In this document: positions 9,174 through 18,055 of the stretch, piece after piece
Layout: each line of letters begins with the position of its first letter
Position numbering within the stretch: the stretch's first letter is position 1
Source of the DNA: JARRNE01 sp963824085
GTDB taxonomy: Bacteria > Pseudomonadota > Gammaproteobacteria > Chromatiales > Chromatiaceae
DNA length: 64,000 bases
Assembly (NCBI GenBank): GCA_963824085.1
Contig: CAWGNT010000021.1
Span: forward strand, 1-64,000
Direction of reading: 5' to 3'
The notes under the pieces: generated by a model
Seen by the model: only the letters and a program-made list of their open reading frames with translations
Database searches by the model: none
What the model was told of the DNA's origin: nothing
Made by a program: the position numbers and the translations under genes

Positions 9174-10370
9174 ATGGGAGGGCGCGTTCCCGGGCCGGTT
9201 GGGATGCATATGCGGCGACCCGATGAGGGCGGCGACCTTATTGGCACGCTCCGGAATCTCGAGAAATACGTGCGCGCGATAGGCAGTGCGGCAAACGTTG
9301 CGTTGGACTTCGTCCGAGGAGGGGAGAATGTCCGGCGGATCCTCAATGACATCTACGGGTCGCCGGGACGTCAAAGCGAAGATCCCGACAACGCGACCGA
9401 TCTTGTCAGCGACCGGTTTCCGCCAGGGCGTGACTCACGACCACCACCAAAGCGGACTGGAGGGGGCATAAAGAATTTGAGCGCATCGATACGACTGAAA
9501 GATACAAAGCTCCTACCTGACTTCCGGACCTTGACCCTCTTCGGTGAAGCGAAAGCCACTGTTGAGATCCCAACAGAGTACCCGCCAGACTTTGATGCCC
9601 CGACCGAGATCGCCCTCAAAGTTACTAGCACCAGCATCAGTCCCAAGCAGATTGGTGTCGTGGGTAGGGCGACCATGTACAAGGTGTTCCACGGCGACAT
9701 CAAGCTTCAGCTGCACTATGACAGCCAACAACTCATCGAGACGATCGTACGTTTCGCCAAGCAACGAAATCTCACCCGAGCTGAAGTCGAACAGCTGCTC
9801 CAGAGTATTAGCTTCGATGCTTCGACGGTCTTGAAGGCGGGCTTGCTCCCGATCTCATTCATCAAGGTGAGTGCGGCCTCGCTACTGCCGATGCGCCGCC
9901 CGCTAATCGGAGCTGCGGATGAGCTGCTGCCGGTCCAGATCGCTTCATTGCCAGGTAGGGAAATGTTCGTCGGTGGCGTGCAGGTTGTGCCGAAGGGTGT
10001 CTTCTTTGACACCTTCGTCCCTGCCCTTGGCCTACACTACTCAAAGTACGGCCCAACGCAGGGGATGGCGGGAACCATCGCGGGGCTCGCAAAACCAGAT
10101 CTAGAGCACCTCGGTCAGGTGCAGGCGTTCGGCTATGTTGATCTCCACTACGCCAAGCGCGTGTCGGACGCTGTCGATCTCGACGTCGGGATCACCTACA
10201 CCTATTCGCCGAGCCATGCCGCAGGAGAGAGCGAGGCCCTACAATTGCAGTATCTGCATGCGCGGAGCAAATCCTGGCTTCCCCGCAGTCAGGACAACGA
10301 CCCACCGGGCGATGACCGTTCAGGCCACAGTTTCATGTTCACGCTAAAGGGCACATTTGACATGCTCTGA
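9174..10370 (+). CDS. Hypothetical protein, 398 residues, no recognised family
   Basis: A well-formed gene with a strong AGGAGG site seven bases before ATG 9174. The protein has no signal peptide. The first about 100 residues include a helical Asn-Leu-Glu-Lys-Tyr-Val-Arg-Ala segment and a Pro/Arg-rich linker. The remainder alternates beta-type strands (Leu-Thr-Leu-Phe-Gly-Glu-Ala-Lys-Ala-Thr-Val-Glu-Ile) with a helical stretch of about 30 residues near the middle. The C-terminal third (Gly-Tyr-Val-Asp-Leu-His-Tyr-Ala ... Phe-Met-Phe-Thr-Leu-Lys-Gly-Thr-Phe) has alternating aromatic/polar strands reminiscent of an outer-membrane barrel, yet no export signal is visible. I do not recognise it. 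Confidence 0.75.
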   Translation: MGGRVPGPVGMHMRRPDEGGDLIGTLRNLEKYVRAIGSAANVALDFVRGGENVRRILNDIYGSPGRQSEDPDNATDLVSDRFPPGRDSRPPPKRTGGGIKNLSASIRLKDTKLLPDFRTLTLFGEAKATVEIPTEYPPDFDAPTEIALKVTSTSISPKQIGVVGRATMYKVFHGDIKLQLHYDSQQLIETIVRFAKQRNLTRAEVEQLLQSISFDASTVLKAGLLPISFIKVSAASLLPMRRPLIGAADELLPVQIASLPGREMFVGGVQVVPKGVFFDTFVPALGLHYSKYGPTQGMAGTIAGLAKPDLEHLGQVQAFGYVDLHYAKRVSDAVDLDVGITYTYSPSHAAGESEALQLQYLHARSKSWLPRSQDNDPPGDDRSGHSFMFTLKGTFDML

Positions 10371-10619
10371 CGGTCGTATTGATGGGATTTACCTATCCGC
10401 GTGAGTCTTGGGCAGCTCGATTACGGTTGCACCGCTGACGCCGCTATCACTCTCAGCAATCGTAGTGCGCCAACAAACAGCCGCTTTCTGTGTTTACAGC
10501 CTCATCACCGGCCTGTAAGGGAGCGTCCGCAGTTGGCCGAACGCAGTCACCCGAGGGCTGCTGGGAACGCCGACGAGATCCATTAGCGGCCGGCCTTCCC
10601 CTACAAGGTCAGAAAGCCA

Positions 10620-11420
10620 ATGTTCAACCGTAAATTCGCCGGACGCCCCTCTCTGATGCGCCTGCTGCTGATCCTTCTGGTGGCGGCCCTTCTGCTTCTG
10701 CTGCCGCCGGTCGCAACGGTTCGAGCCGCCGTCACCCCGACCAGCCCTCCCGACCAGAGCGCCATCCTCCAGCAGGCACGCGAACTACTGCAAAAGGCCG
10801 AGAACGAGCCCGCGGCGGCCCGACAGGCGGCCGGCCTCCTCGCGCCACTTGCCGACGCGGCCCCGCGCAGTGCTGAGGTCCCCTTGCTGCTCGCCGAGGC
10901 GTGGTATCGCGCGGCCGACGCCGGTGCGGACATCGAAAAGAGCTACCCCTTCTTCGAAAAAGCTGGCCACTATGCGAAGTTGGCGCTGAAGATCGATCCG
11001 CAGCAGTGGGGCGGACACTACTGGCTCGGCCTGAGCGAATTGCGCAAGGCCCAGAAAGTGGGAGGACTTCCGGCCTACTTCATCACCCGTCGCGCGATCG
11101 GGGAACTGGAAAAGGTTTGCAGGAACAGGCCTGGATACGATTTCGGCGGCGCCCCCCGGGTGCTGTGTCATCTGTACCGGGTCGCCCCCGGCTGGACGCC
11201 CTTCGGTGACATCGACAAGTCCATCGCCTACGGCAAACAGGCTGTCCGGGTCGCTCCCGATTATGGCCTGAACCATTTCTGCTTGGCTCAGTCCTACCTC
11301 AGGGCCAAGAACAAGGCGGCCGCCGTCGCCCAGTTGCGGAAAATCCTCGAATTCCCACCCAATCCCCTGGTCGACAAAGCGCGCCGCCAGCTGCAGGCGT
11401 TGGGGGAGACGGCTCAATAA
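10620..11420 (+). CDS. Exported or membrane-anchored TPR-type protein
   Basis: A 266-residue protein with an N-terminal hydrophobic segment (about residues 13-36, Leu-rich, ending Val-Arg-Ala-Ala) that could be a signal peptide or membrane anchor. The rest is helical with tetratricopeptide-like repeats: Ala-Lys-Leu-Ala-Leu-Lys-Ile-Asp-Pro, later Ala-Val-Arg-Val-Ala-Pro-Asp-Tyr, and a final helix pair near residues 235-262. A periplasmic scaffolding role is plausible but not shown. An AAGGT precedes ATG 10620 at about 15 bases, a weak ribosome site. No operon partner is evident. Confidence 0.75.
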   Translation: MFNRKFAGRPSLMRLLLILLVAALLLLLPPVATVRAAVTPTSPPDQSAILQQARELLQKAENEPAAARQAAGLLAPLADAAPRSAEVPLLLAEAWYRAADAGADIEKSYPFFEKAGHYAKLALKIDPQQWGGHYWLGLSELRKAQKVGGLPAYFITRRAIGELEKVCRNRPGYDFGGAPRVLCHLYRVAPGWTPFGDIDKSIAYGKQAVRVAPDYGLNHFCLAQSYLRAKNKAAAVAQLRKILEFPPNPLVDKARRQLQALGETAQ

Positions 11421-11749
11421 TCACTTTATCTCCCGGTCCGCTGCCGTGCCGAGATCGCAGCGCAGCTCGAGGGAAAAACGGCGGGCCAGCGCACTCATGC
11501 TATCTGCGAAAAGGGAACGATCGCTTCCCGCCCGCAGGGGCACCGGGAGGTCGTAGGTGCGGTGAAAGAGCACCCGTAGCGGCTGCTTGTCCGATCATGG
11601 CCGATTGCTTCCGTTCGGGGGATTCGTGGGACCGGGAACTGGCGCCAGCAGCACCCGGTAGAGTAAGGATGTGGCGCGGTGGCCTAAGGCGCGGCCTATC
11701 TGTTTCCGCCCCTTTCGTTTGGCGGTGCCTCACTAGCCAGACCATCACT
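11421..11749. other. Intergenic region after the TPR gene; may contain the 3' end of the group II intron
   Basis: This stretch holds no convincing gene. On the minus strand it follows the group II intron domain V hairpin (11772-11804), so domain VI and the 3' splice site should lie within it, but I could not place them. Confidence 0.35.
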
Positions 11750-12537
11750 CCGTTTCCACATCCTTCTCATCGAACCGGGCATGCAGAATTACCGCACCCG
11801 GCTCTCGGACAAGACGCATGCCTTCGCACACGAAAGGTCAGCTGCAGGCCGCCCGCCCACCGCAAAGGGCCGTGCTACCCCGGCGTACACCGACCGAACG
11901 AGCTGCAGACAACCGCAAGTGTCGCCCCCTGGGCGAGCATTCGCTCCCCGGATCGAAATCCGAGTTCTCTCTTCGCTTCAGCATGCGGTGCCTTCCGCAG
12001 TTGCCGCACACTACAGGAGTTTCCTAGGGTTCCCCCAATCTCCCGTGCTTCACCACTTTCAGCGCCAGTCTTGAACTGAGGCCCCTTCCCTCCGCCGGCA
12101 TTACCCAGCTTCCTCAGTAATACGGGCCTCTCCGCCACCCCATAGCGCCCTCTCTGACCGTCACCGGCTTTCGGTTGGTCGTCACGACCGACCACGCTAT
12201 GGGGCTTCCCGTGTTGCGTGCGTCTCCCTTGTGTACATGCCATCGCCACTACCCCGGCGCAGCGACTGGGTGCATTCTTCGCTCGCTTCCCCAGCCGTTT
12301 CAGCCTTCCCAAAATGGGTGTTCCGGTCGGCCTGCGCATTGTCCTTTTCGAGGCTTGCTCAGCGTTCACTCACGTTACGGCCTGCACACTCGCCAAGTCA
12401 CCTAATGTGACCCTCTACACCGGAGGCTCCAGCCACTTCGTTACCTCCATGACTGCTCCGATTGCTTCCGGCTGGAGCGAAAGTTGCCGGGTGGGCCTCT
12501 CACCCACTGGAAAGACGCCGCCTTAGCACGGCGCACA
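11750..12537 (-). mobile_element. ORF-less group II intron (degenerate or trans-dependent)
   Basis: On the minus strand the element begins GTGCGCC at 12537, matching the GUGYG 5' consensus of group II introns. The following structured sequence has short leader-like reading frames of the sort seen ahead of bacterial intron reverse transcriptases. At 11772-11804 is a 33-nt hairpin, GAGCCGGG ... CCCGGTTC, with the AGC triad expected of domain V. Only about 730 bases separate the 5' end from domain V, so the reverse transcriptase/maturase gene is absent. The N-terminal leader (minus frame 12369-11875) is followed at once by the domain V region. The 3' boundary is uncertain. It may be a dead copy or one mobilised in trans. 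Confidence 0.7.
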
Positions 12538-12773
12538 CCCAAAGCGGACGCCAAACCGCTTCGACCGAACGGAACATCAGGATTTTTCACACTCGCGTTC
12601 TCAGCCAGAGTTCCTGACCCACGAGAATGCCGGCCGGATCAGCGTCCGCCAGCCGGAACGAATCGCACGTCTCTTTGCGCCCCGTGCGCTAAGGTGTAAC
12701 GGAGAAAGCAGGGGGTTGACTTGGAACTCATCGATGCAGATCATTAGTTTTTTTCAGTGCATTGGAGCCCATC

Positions 12774-13580
12774 ATGAACATGACACGGAGGACGTTCCTC
12801 GGGACAGCCGTCAGCGGCGCGGCGGTTGCGTCAACGTTGGCCGCGGGTGTTCTGACCCCCCGCAGCGTGGGGGCAGCGCTCCCGCCCGAAACCTTTTTTG
12901 CGAAATCGCCAGCTGAAGCGATCAAAGCGGTCCTGGGGACCTACCAGAGTCGGACGGACCCTGCGGTAGAGCTGGGCATTACAGACACAGTCGAAATGGC
13001 CGACATGGTGCCGGTGTCCGTGGAGACCACATTGGACAATGTCGAATCGATTACCATCGTCGCCGATATGAACCCGAACCCCATCATCGCAAACTTCAAA
13101 TTGGACCCGCGGTTGCAACCCTACGTTGCGACGCGAGTGCGGTTGGGCGGGTCGGGGGACGTTCAAGCATTGGTCAAGGCCGGCGGCACCATCTATCACG
13201 CCACAAAGTACGTACAGGTTGCCATCAGCGGGTGTGGCGACCCAGAGGCTGGGCCACACGACATCGTTATGTCCGATCGTATCCTGCTAAGGACCACCAA
13301 GAGCCACGGCGGCCTTATCGTCCGCGTGCTGATGCATCACCCAATGACACCACCCCGGAAAGATCCGTCCACGGGGCTTCCGGTTTCTGGCCGGTTCATC
13401 CAAGAGGTCACGGCGAAGCTCAACGGCGAGACTGTGCTCAGCGGCGACTGGAGCGCGGGCGTATCTGCGGATCCCTACCTTTCATTCAAAATACGGCAGG
13501 CGACCCAAGGCGACATCATCCGAATAACCTGGACTGACAACACGGGACACAGCGCCTCATCGGAGGTGAAGGTCGGGTAG
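12774..13580 (+). CDS. SoxYZ-type sulfur carrier fusion with Tat signal
   Basis: A 268-residue protein that fuses both halves of the thiosulfate-oxidation carrier. A Tat signal (Thr-Arg-Arg-Thr-Phe-Leu, residues 4-9) is followed by a SoxY-like domain (about 42-158) and a SoxZ-like domain (about 165-268, with Met-His-His-Pro-Met and Phe-Ile-Gln-Glu-Val-Thr). In classical SoxY the substrate-carrying cysteine sits in a C-terminal Gly-Gly-Cys-Gly-Gly. Here the corresponding Cys154 is in Ser-Gly-Cys-Gly-Asp and lies internally because of the fusion. This resembles the SoxYZ-like carriers associated with quinoprotein dehydrogenases, but no such gene is adjacent. A GGAG at 12764-12767 supports ATG 12774. 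A strong terminator follows at 13717. Confidence 0.85.
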   Translation: MNMTRRTFLGTAVSGAAVASTLAAGVLTPRSVGAALPPETFFAKSPAEAIKAVLGTYQSRTDPAVELGITDTVEMADMVPVSVETTLDNVESITIVADMNPNPIIANFKLDPRLQPYVATRVRLGGSGDVQALVKAGGTIYHATKYVQVAISGCGDPEAGPHDIVMSDRILLRTTKSHGGLIVRVLMHHPMTPPRKDPSTGLPVSGRFIQEVTAKLNGETVLSGDWSAGVSADPYLSFKIRQATQGDIIRITWTDNTGHSASSEVKVG

Positions 13581-13716
13581 CGCCCCAAGTCACATATTCC
13601 ACAGGCATCATGCCAATCCGCGAGCCCCGTTTCGCCGTGTCGGGGCGTTAGCAGCAGAGGCATGAGTATTTGTTGGAGATTGAGGACGCCTAGCGGATCC
13701 CTGGCGACCCCACACA

Positions 13717-13737
13717 CCCCGCTTCAGCGGGGTTTTT
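13717..13737 (+). terminator. Rho-independent terminator
   Basis: CCCCGC-TTCA-GCGGGG followed by five T. It serves the soxYZ-like gene on the plus strand. The end of the convergent avs-like frame (stop near 13724) lies inside it, which suggests the avs gene was truncated at this point. Confidence 0.9.
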
Positions 13738-16440
13738 CATTTGCCAACGAGTGGCCGCTTTTGTGGCCGATAGCGGAATGGAATAGCCCCGGCGACGACC
13801 TGCCGATCTCTTTCAGCGCATCCACCAAGGCGATGAGCAGGGCCTCCGGCACCCAATGGTTCAGCTCCCGAAAGCCCCCGCCCCAGATCCGGTCCGAGAA
13901 GGGCGGATCTGAGTCGCGGACAGCAGCCTGCTCAAGCAGTTCCAGCAACGGCATCGTCACGGCAGTTACGAAGGCTTTGGGTGCTCTCTTCGCCAACTCC
14001 GCGAGCTCGTGCTCTGACAAGACATTTCGCATCTCCCGAGCATGCGAGAACATGTCGGGCCCGTTCTCCGTAGACGCCAGCATTCCCAGCCAATGGCCCA
14101 GAGCGCGGCAGGCTAGGTCGACGCCTCGACTGCGGCGGTAGGAGTAGGTCTTGATGAGCTGCTTATACGCTTTGCACGTGAATGCCCAGTCAACGTCTGG
14201 GCCGCTCGCGAGACGATGGAAAAGGGCCTCGATCCTCCCCGAATGAGCTGCCGCCTCATGCCGAGTCGACACCCACAAGACCCGCTCTTCCTGTTCGCGT
14301 GAGGTGCCGACCTGCTCCTCCAGCAACTCTGCCACTCGGGTCGGCTCCGATTCCGCCATCTCGCCTAGCCAGTTGAAGGCAGAGTTTCTGGGTTCGGGGC
14401 GATCACTTGCCAGCCAGCTGCTCAGGAAACCCTCATCGTGGAGGAAGCGAAACCACGGGGCGGACGGCCATAACGCATCCCGCACGTGATCGCCCGATCT
14501 CTCGGACCATTCCTGAAGTTGGCCTTCGAGGACCGCCCATTCCTCCGGCCCCGGGTCGCTGACCTGCCCAACGACGCTGATCATTAGCTTCTTGATGTGA
14601 AAGCGGACGTCCGGGGTGGTGAGGTGAGGCAGCTGCCAAGGTCGTCGAGGTAGGCACCGAAGTCGTCGTCGCGGCGGTACGTCAGGATCTGTCGAATTTG
14701 GAAGCGGCGGAAAAGGTCTTGCACCCCCGAGCGCAGGAGAATCAAGAGGGGCTCTCCCATCTCGCAGAAACGGCGGGCGAAGACGTAATCGAAAAAACTC
14801 TCGTGAAAGAAACGGATTCGGCTGCCCGAGCGGACTAGCACGTTGGCGGAGACCAGGCAGTCCAGTTCTGCATCCCCCGGCGGGAGAAGGCCCCGCGGGA
14901 CGGACAGAGTCTGCCGCTCGTTCATCGCCTCACAGAGGGCATAGAGCAAGATCTCGAACGCGTTTGGGTTACTGACTACCTTCCAGAAGTCGGTTCGCTT
15001 CTGAAGCCAGAAGGCGTCAAATAGATCCTTCGGCGACGCGAAGTCCGGCAGCCGTCCCCCACCTGTCCGAATCACGCTGGCCAGCAGCGCCAGGTGAAGC
15101 GGCAGACGCAGGAGCTCGGTCTGTCGGGAGGTGAGCCGGTCGGCGGGAAGACCAAGGCGGACAACGACATCCTTGACCTGGAGATCATCAAAGGGGCCAA
15201 GAGCGATCGTGGTGGCGCTGGTCTTCTCCCGCTCCCGAAGGTCTCGCAGCCGCGAGTCGTTCTCCAGGTCGAAGGATCGGCACACGAGCAGCACCCGCAT
15301 GGCGGCATGCGCTCTGGCCTCGCGCACCATGGCGGCAACCGCATCGAAGATCTCCGGGTGCCGGCCGGAGACCACACTGACCGCGTCCAGTTGATCGATA
15401 ACCAGCACGCAGTCCCCGCCCGCTGCCAACCCGGCCAGGATCGCCACTGGGGATTTGTCGCGTCCGAAGAGTTGCTGTCCGATCTCGCGGACCCGCTGCG
15501 TTGGATCCAGCAGGTCCAGGCGAACGGGTAGGACGGGCCAACCCGCCGTGACAATTCTCTGCACAATCTGACCGGTTACACCCGTCTTGCCGGCTCCGGC
15601 CGTCCCAAGTAGAAAGATGCTTCTGGTTGATCTGGCGGGATCTAGAAAGGCCGCGACAACCTGATCAACTTCTTCCCGCGGCAGCACCAGATCCCCGATT
15701 CCGAATTCCTGAGACTGGAAATATTCCTCTTGGCACTGCCGCAGGCGGGCTAACAGATTCCGGTCCCGCGCCACGTCGGAGGGCTCAATCCCGTGCTGCC
15801 TAAGAACATCCCACAGCTCCAGTGCCGTGACGCTTCGGTGGACGGCATCGAGGGCGAACAAAGCGAGCACGCCCAGAGCCGCTTGAGGATCTCCGGTCAG
15901 ATAGGCGCCCAAGAGCGCCAGCACCGTGTCCCCCAACTCCCGCTCGTCCTGCGCAACCCAGCGAGTCTGGCGAACAACCCGCCAGGCTTGCTCAGGACTG
16001 CCAATCTCGAGGCGACGCTGGAGCTGATCGAAATCGCCCTCTAGTTCCTTTGAGAGCAATGCTTGGAAGGCCGAGGCGTCTGCAGCATTCCAAGCGCGAT
16101 CTCGAAGCTCCGGGAGGGACTTTGGCGCCTGCGTCGAGACGAAAACGAAGTCCGCGTCGCCCTCCACCGCATGCTTGCGGACCCCCTCCAGCACACCGAC
16201 TCGCGCCAGGTCAGCGATCGTCCAGTGACCCCTGCCGGCCTGCTGGCGCTTGACTTGATGGGCCTCGATGCGTCCGTCGGACCGTCGAAGGCGAAACTCG
16301 ACGCGCTCCCCTTCGTCCCCGATGGGCTCCAATTCGATCCAAACGGCCTCCCCGCTCAGGAGCCAGATGAACTGACGGACGGTCCACCGCAGCTCGTAGC
16401 GGTTGCCGACCTTGTCCGCATCGCCGCCGGGTAGAGGCAT
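13724..16440 (-). pseudogene. Avs-like STAND NTPase with N-terminal Cap4-type nuclease domain, frameshifted
   Basis: About 900 residues if the frame is repaired. The N-terminus (residues 10-100) resembles the Cap4/DUF4297 nuclease (Gly-Asn-Arg-Tyr-Glu-Leu-Arg and Gln-Val-Lys at 62-64 as part of the D-QxK site). A NACHT/STAND ATPase follows: Walker A Gly-Thr-Ala-Gly-Ala-Gly-Lys-Thr near residue 277 and Walker B Val-Leu-Val-Ile-Asp-Gln-Leu-Asp near 346. A helical sensor region comes last. Such proteins sense phage proteins and trigger DNA cleavage (Avs family). GTGAG is duplicated at 14619-14628 (plus strand). Removing one copy joins the first frame (to 14584) to the second, which continues Asp-Val-Arg-Phe-His-Ile-Lys-Lys. 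The C-terminus stops in a terminator hairpin and is probably truncated. It lies just downstream of higBA on the same strand. Confidence 0.8.
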
Positions 16441-16526
16441 GTACTCAATTGACGCTGTTGAGACCAGCGCGACTGGCTACGGGCACATCCCGGTCGCACT
16501 CCGTCGCGTTCCTGCACCCGTCCTGA

Positions 16527-16877
16527 TTACGCAGCATACGGCTTGACCTCAGCCTCGATTGCTGAACCTACAGTCCGTTTCGCCATCTCCAACTCGTAGT
16601 TCTTCTGCAGGTTCAGCCAGGACTGGGGCGTGGTGTTGAAGTAGCGGGCGAGCCGGAGCGCCGTATCGGCGGTAATGGAGCGGGTGCCGTTCAAGATAGC
16701 GGTTATCCGATTGGTCGGGACTCGAAGAGCCCTCGCCAGCGCATTGGCTGACAGGTCGAGGGGCTCCATGAAATCTCCGCGCAGGATCTCGCCGGGAAAG
16801 ACCAAAGGCATGAGATCCTCGCCTTCCGTCACGTCGGAGAAATCGATCTGGTCCAGGTTTTCTCTTTGAATGCTCAT
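16527..16877 (-). CDS. higA: HigA-type antitoxin
   Basis: A 116-residue HigA antitoxin of the long form. Its central XRE-type helix-turn-helix (Leu-Ala-Arg-Ala-Leu-Arg-Val-Pro-Thr-Asn-Arg-Ile-Thr-Ala-Ile-Leu-Asn-Gly) binds the operator and the toxin. The following Ala-Arg-Tyr-Phe-Asn-Thr-Thr-Pro-Gln-Ser-Trp-Leu is a family signature. It lies 42 bases downstream of higB, the inverted toxin-first order typical of higBA. It should neutralise HigB in the cytoplasm and repress the operon. Confidence 0.92.
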   Translation of the reverse strand: MSIQRENLDQIDFSDVTEGEDLMPLVFPGEILRGDFMEPLDLSANALARALRVPTNRITAILNGTRSITADTALRLARYFNTTPQSWLNLQKNYELEMAKRTVGSAIEAEVKPYAA

Positions 16878-16919
16878 GGGCTTGGTATGGCTGATCCTTC
16901 GGGCACGCTGCTCGTTCGC

Positions 16920-17201
16920 TCAGTGGTAGTCCGTCACCTCGACGTTGTAGGCATCGCGGCCTTCCCATCGAAAGCAGATTCGCCACTGATCGTTGACGCG
17001 GATGCTCCACTGGCCTTCGCGGTCACCCTGCAACTGCTCCAATCGGTTCGCCGGCGGTACCCGTAGGAAATCGAGCGTGTCCGCTGCATCCAGCGCTTGC
17101 AGCTTGGCATAGGCGCGGCGATGGATATCCGCAGGGAGCTTGCGCACACGACGCCCGGAAAAGAGGGCGGCGGTGGCCTTGTCTGCGAAGCTCTTGATCA
17201 C
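16920..17201 (-). CDS. higB: HigB-type mRNA interferase toxin
   Basis: A 93-residue RelE/HigB-superfamily toxin, a ribosome-dependent mRNA endonuclease. The family text is complete: Leu-Asp-Phe-Leu-Arg-Val-Pro-Pro-Ala-Asn-Arg-Leu-Glu, then Trp-Ser-Ile-Arg-Val-Asn-Asp-Gln-Trp-Arg-Ile-Cys-Phe, ending Val-Glu-Val-Thr-Asp-Tyr-His. Translation starts at GTG 17201. The promoter region carries a perfect inverted repeat (17219-17237), the likely HigA operator. The gene looks intact, unlike the toxin-antitoxin remnant at 459-739. Confidence 0.92.
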   Translation of the reverse strand: MIKSFADKATAALFSGRRVRKLPADIHRRAYAKLQALDAADTLDFLRVPPANRLEQLQGDREGQWSIRVNDQWRICFRWEGRDAYNVEVTDYH

Positions 17202-17218
17202 TGGCGCAAACTAGTACA

Positions 17219-17237
17219 CTTTACGTCCTGCGTAAAG
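17219..17237 (-). promoter_or_regulatory. Probable HigA operator
   Basis: CTTTACG-TCCTG-CGTAAAG is a perfect 7+7 inverted repeat 18 bases upstream of the higB start. Its position over the expected promoter matches autorepression by the HigBA complex. Binding is inferred. Confidence 0.7.
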
Positions 17238-18055
17238 CCGCCTCCACCGTTGGCCGCATTACCGCCGGTTGACGCCGTTGCCGCCAGGTCGCTTGGGACC
17301 GGTGGAGAGGATGGAGGCGATCCCGGCGGCTCATGCGTCCGCTAACTGATGGATTGCCGCCCTCCTTCAGGAGGTGCTGAGTGGCCGGGATTGGCCGAGA
17401 CAGGACTGCCGAGAGAGCGCGATCTGGGCCGGCGATGCGACGCGTCTCGATCGGTGGTGACAGGGAGCGAGATCCAGTACCGCGCTCACGAGACGGGAGC
17501 ATCCGCACCGACAGGTCGGCTGTACAAACAACGGTTGAGCCACCCCCACGGTGGCACCGGATCGGGATCGATCCAAAGGCCCTTCCGTTCATTCCTGGCC
17601 CTTTTCTCAGCGTCTTCGTCTAGCACCTGGTACGCGCGACTCTGCTCGTTGGCGTGCTTCCAATACCGCCACGCCAACCCCTCCCTCAAGGATCGCGCGA
17701 TCGCGTCCGCCCTCAAGCGGCCAGGGCCTTCGCGAACAGGGGCTTGCCACCGCGCACGCGCACATCGGCGAATCGCCATTGCTTTCCATGGGGCATCGCT
17801 ACGCTGGCGACGGACAACAACGCGTTCTTCTCGAGCCAGATCAGCTCGACCAACTCAGCCTGCATCTCGGCTAAGAACATCGTCCAGCAAAAGCAGAACG
17901 CCATCCAGCATGGCGATGAGGACTCCCGTCAACGAACGGTGCGCCGCCTGCGCCGCACGATCCGCTGCCAAAGCGCGCAAACTCGCGTGCTGGCGCCTGT
18001 GTTAGCCCCCGAGATATGGTGACGGAGCGACCCTTCGCGCAACCGGCGAGCGCTC
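17238..18055. other. Degraded region between higBA and the SHOCT gene
   Basis: About 800 bases with many short frames and no intact gene. The only recognisable piece is an SNase-like C-terminal remnant (17486-17779, minus). The rest shows nothing I can name. Confidence 0.5.
17486..17779 (-). pseudogene. Staphylococcal-nuclease-like (SNase) C-terminal remnant
   Basis: The part of this frame covering about 17500-17690 reads Arg-Glu-Gly-Leu-Ala-Trp-Arg-Tyr-Trp-Lys, then Glu-Asp-Ala-Glu-Lys-Arg-Ala-Arg ... Gly-Leu-Trp, and Pro-Val-Pro-Pro-Trp. That is the standard C-terminal helix and tail of bacterial thermonuclease-like proteins. The N-terminal beta-barrel with the catalytic Arg/Glu residues is absent, and upstream frames do not supply it. 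A second, shorter remnant of the same kind lies at 48556-48680. Confidence 0.6.

Noticed and set aside
13640..13740. Possible tRNA or tmRNA-like end near the terminator
   Set aside because: No acceptor stem, anticodon loop or T-loop could be assembled.
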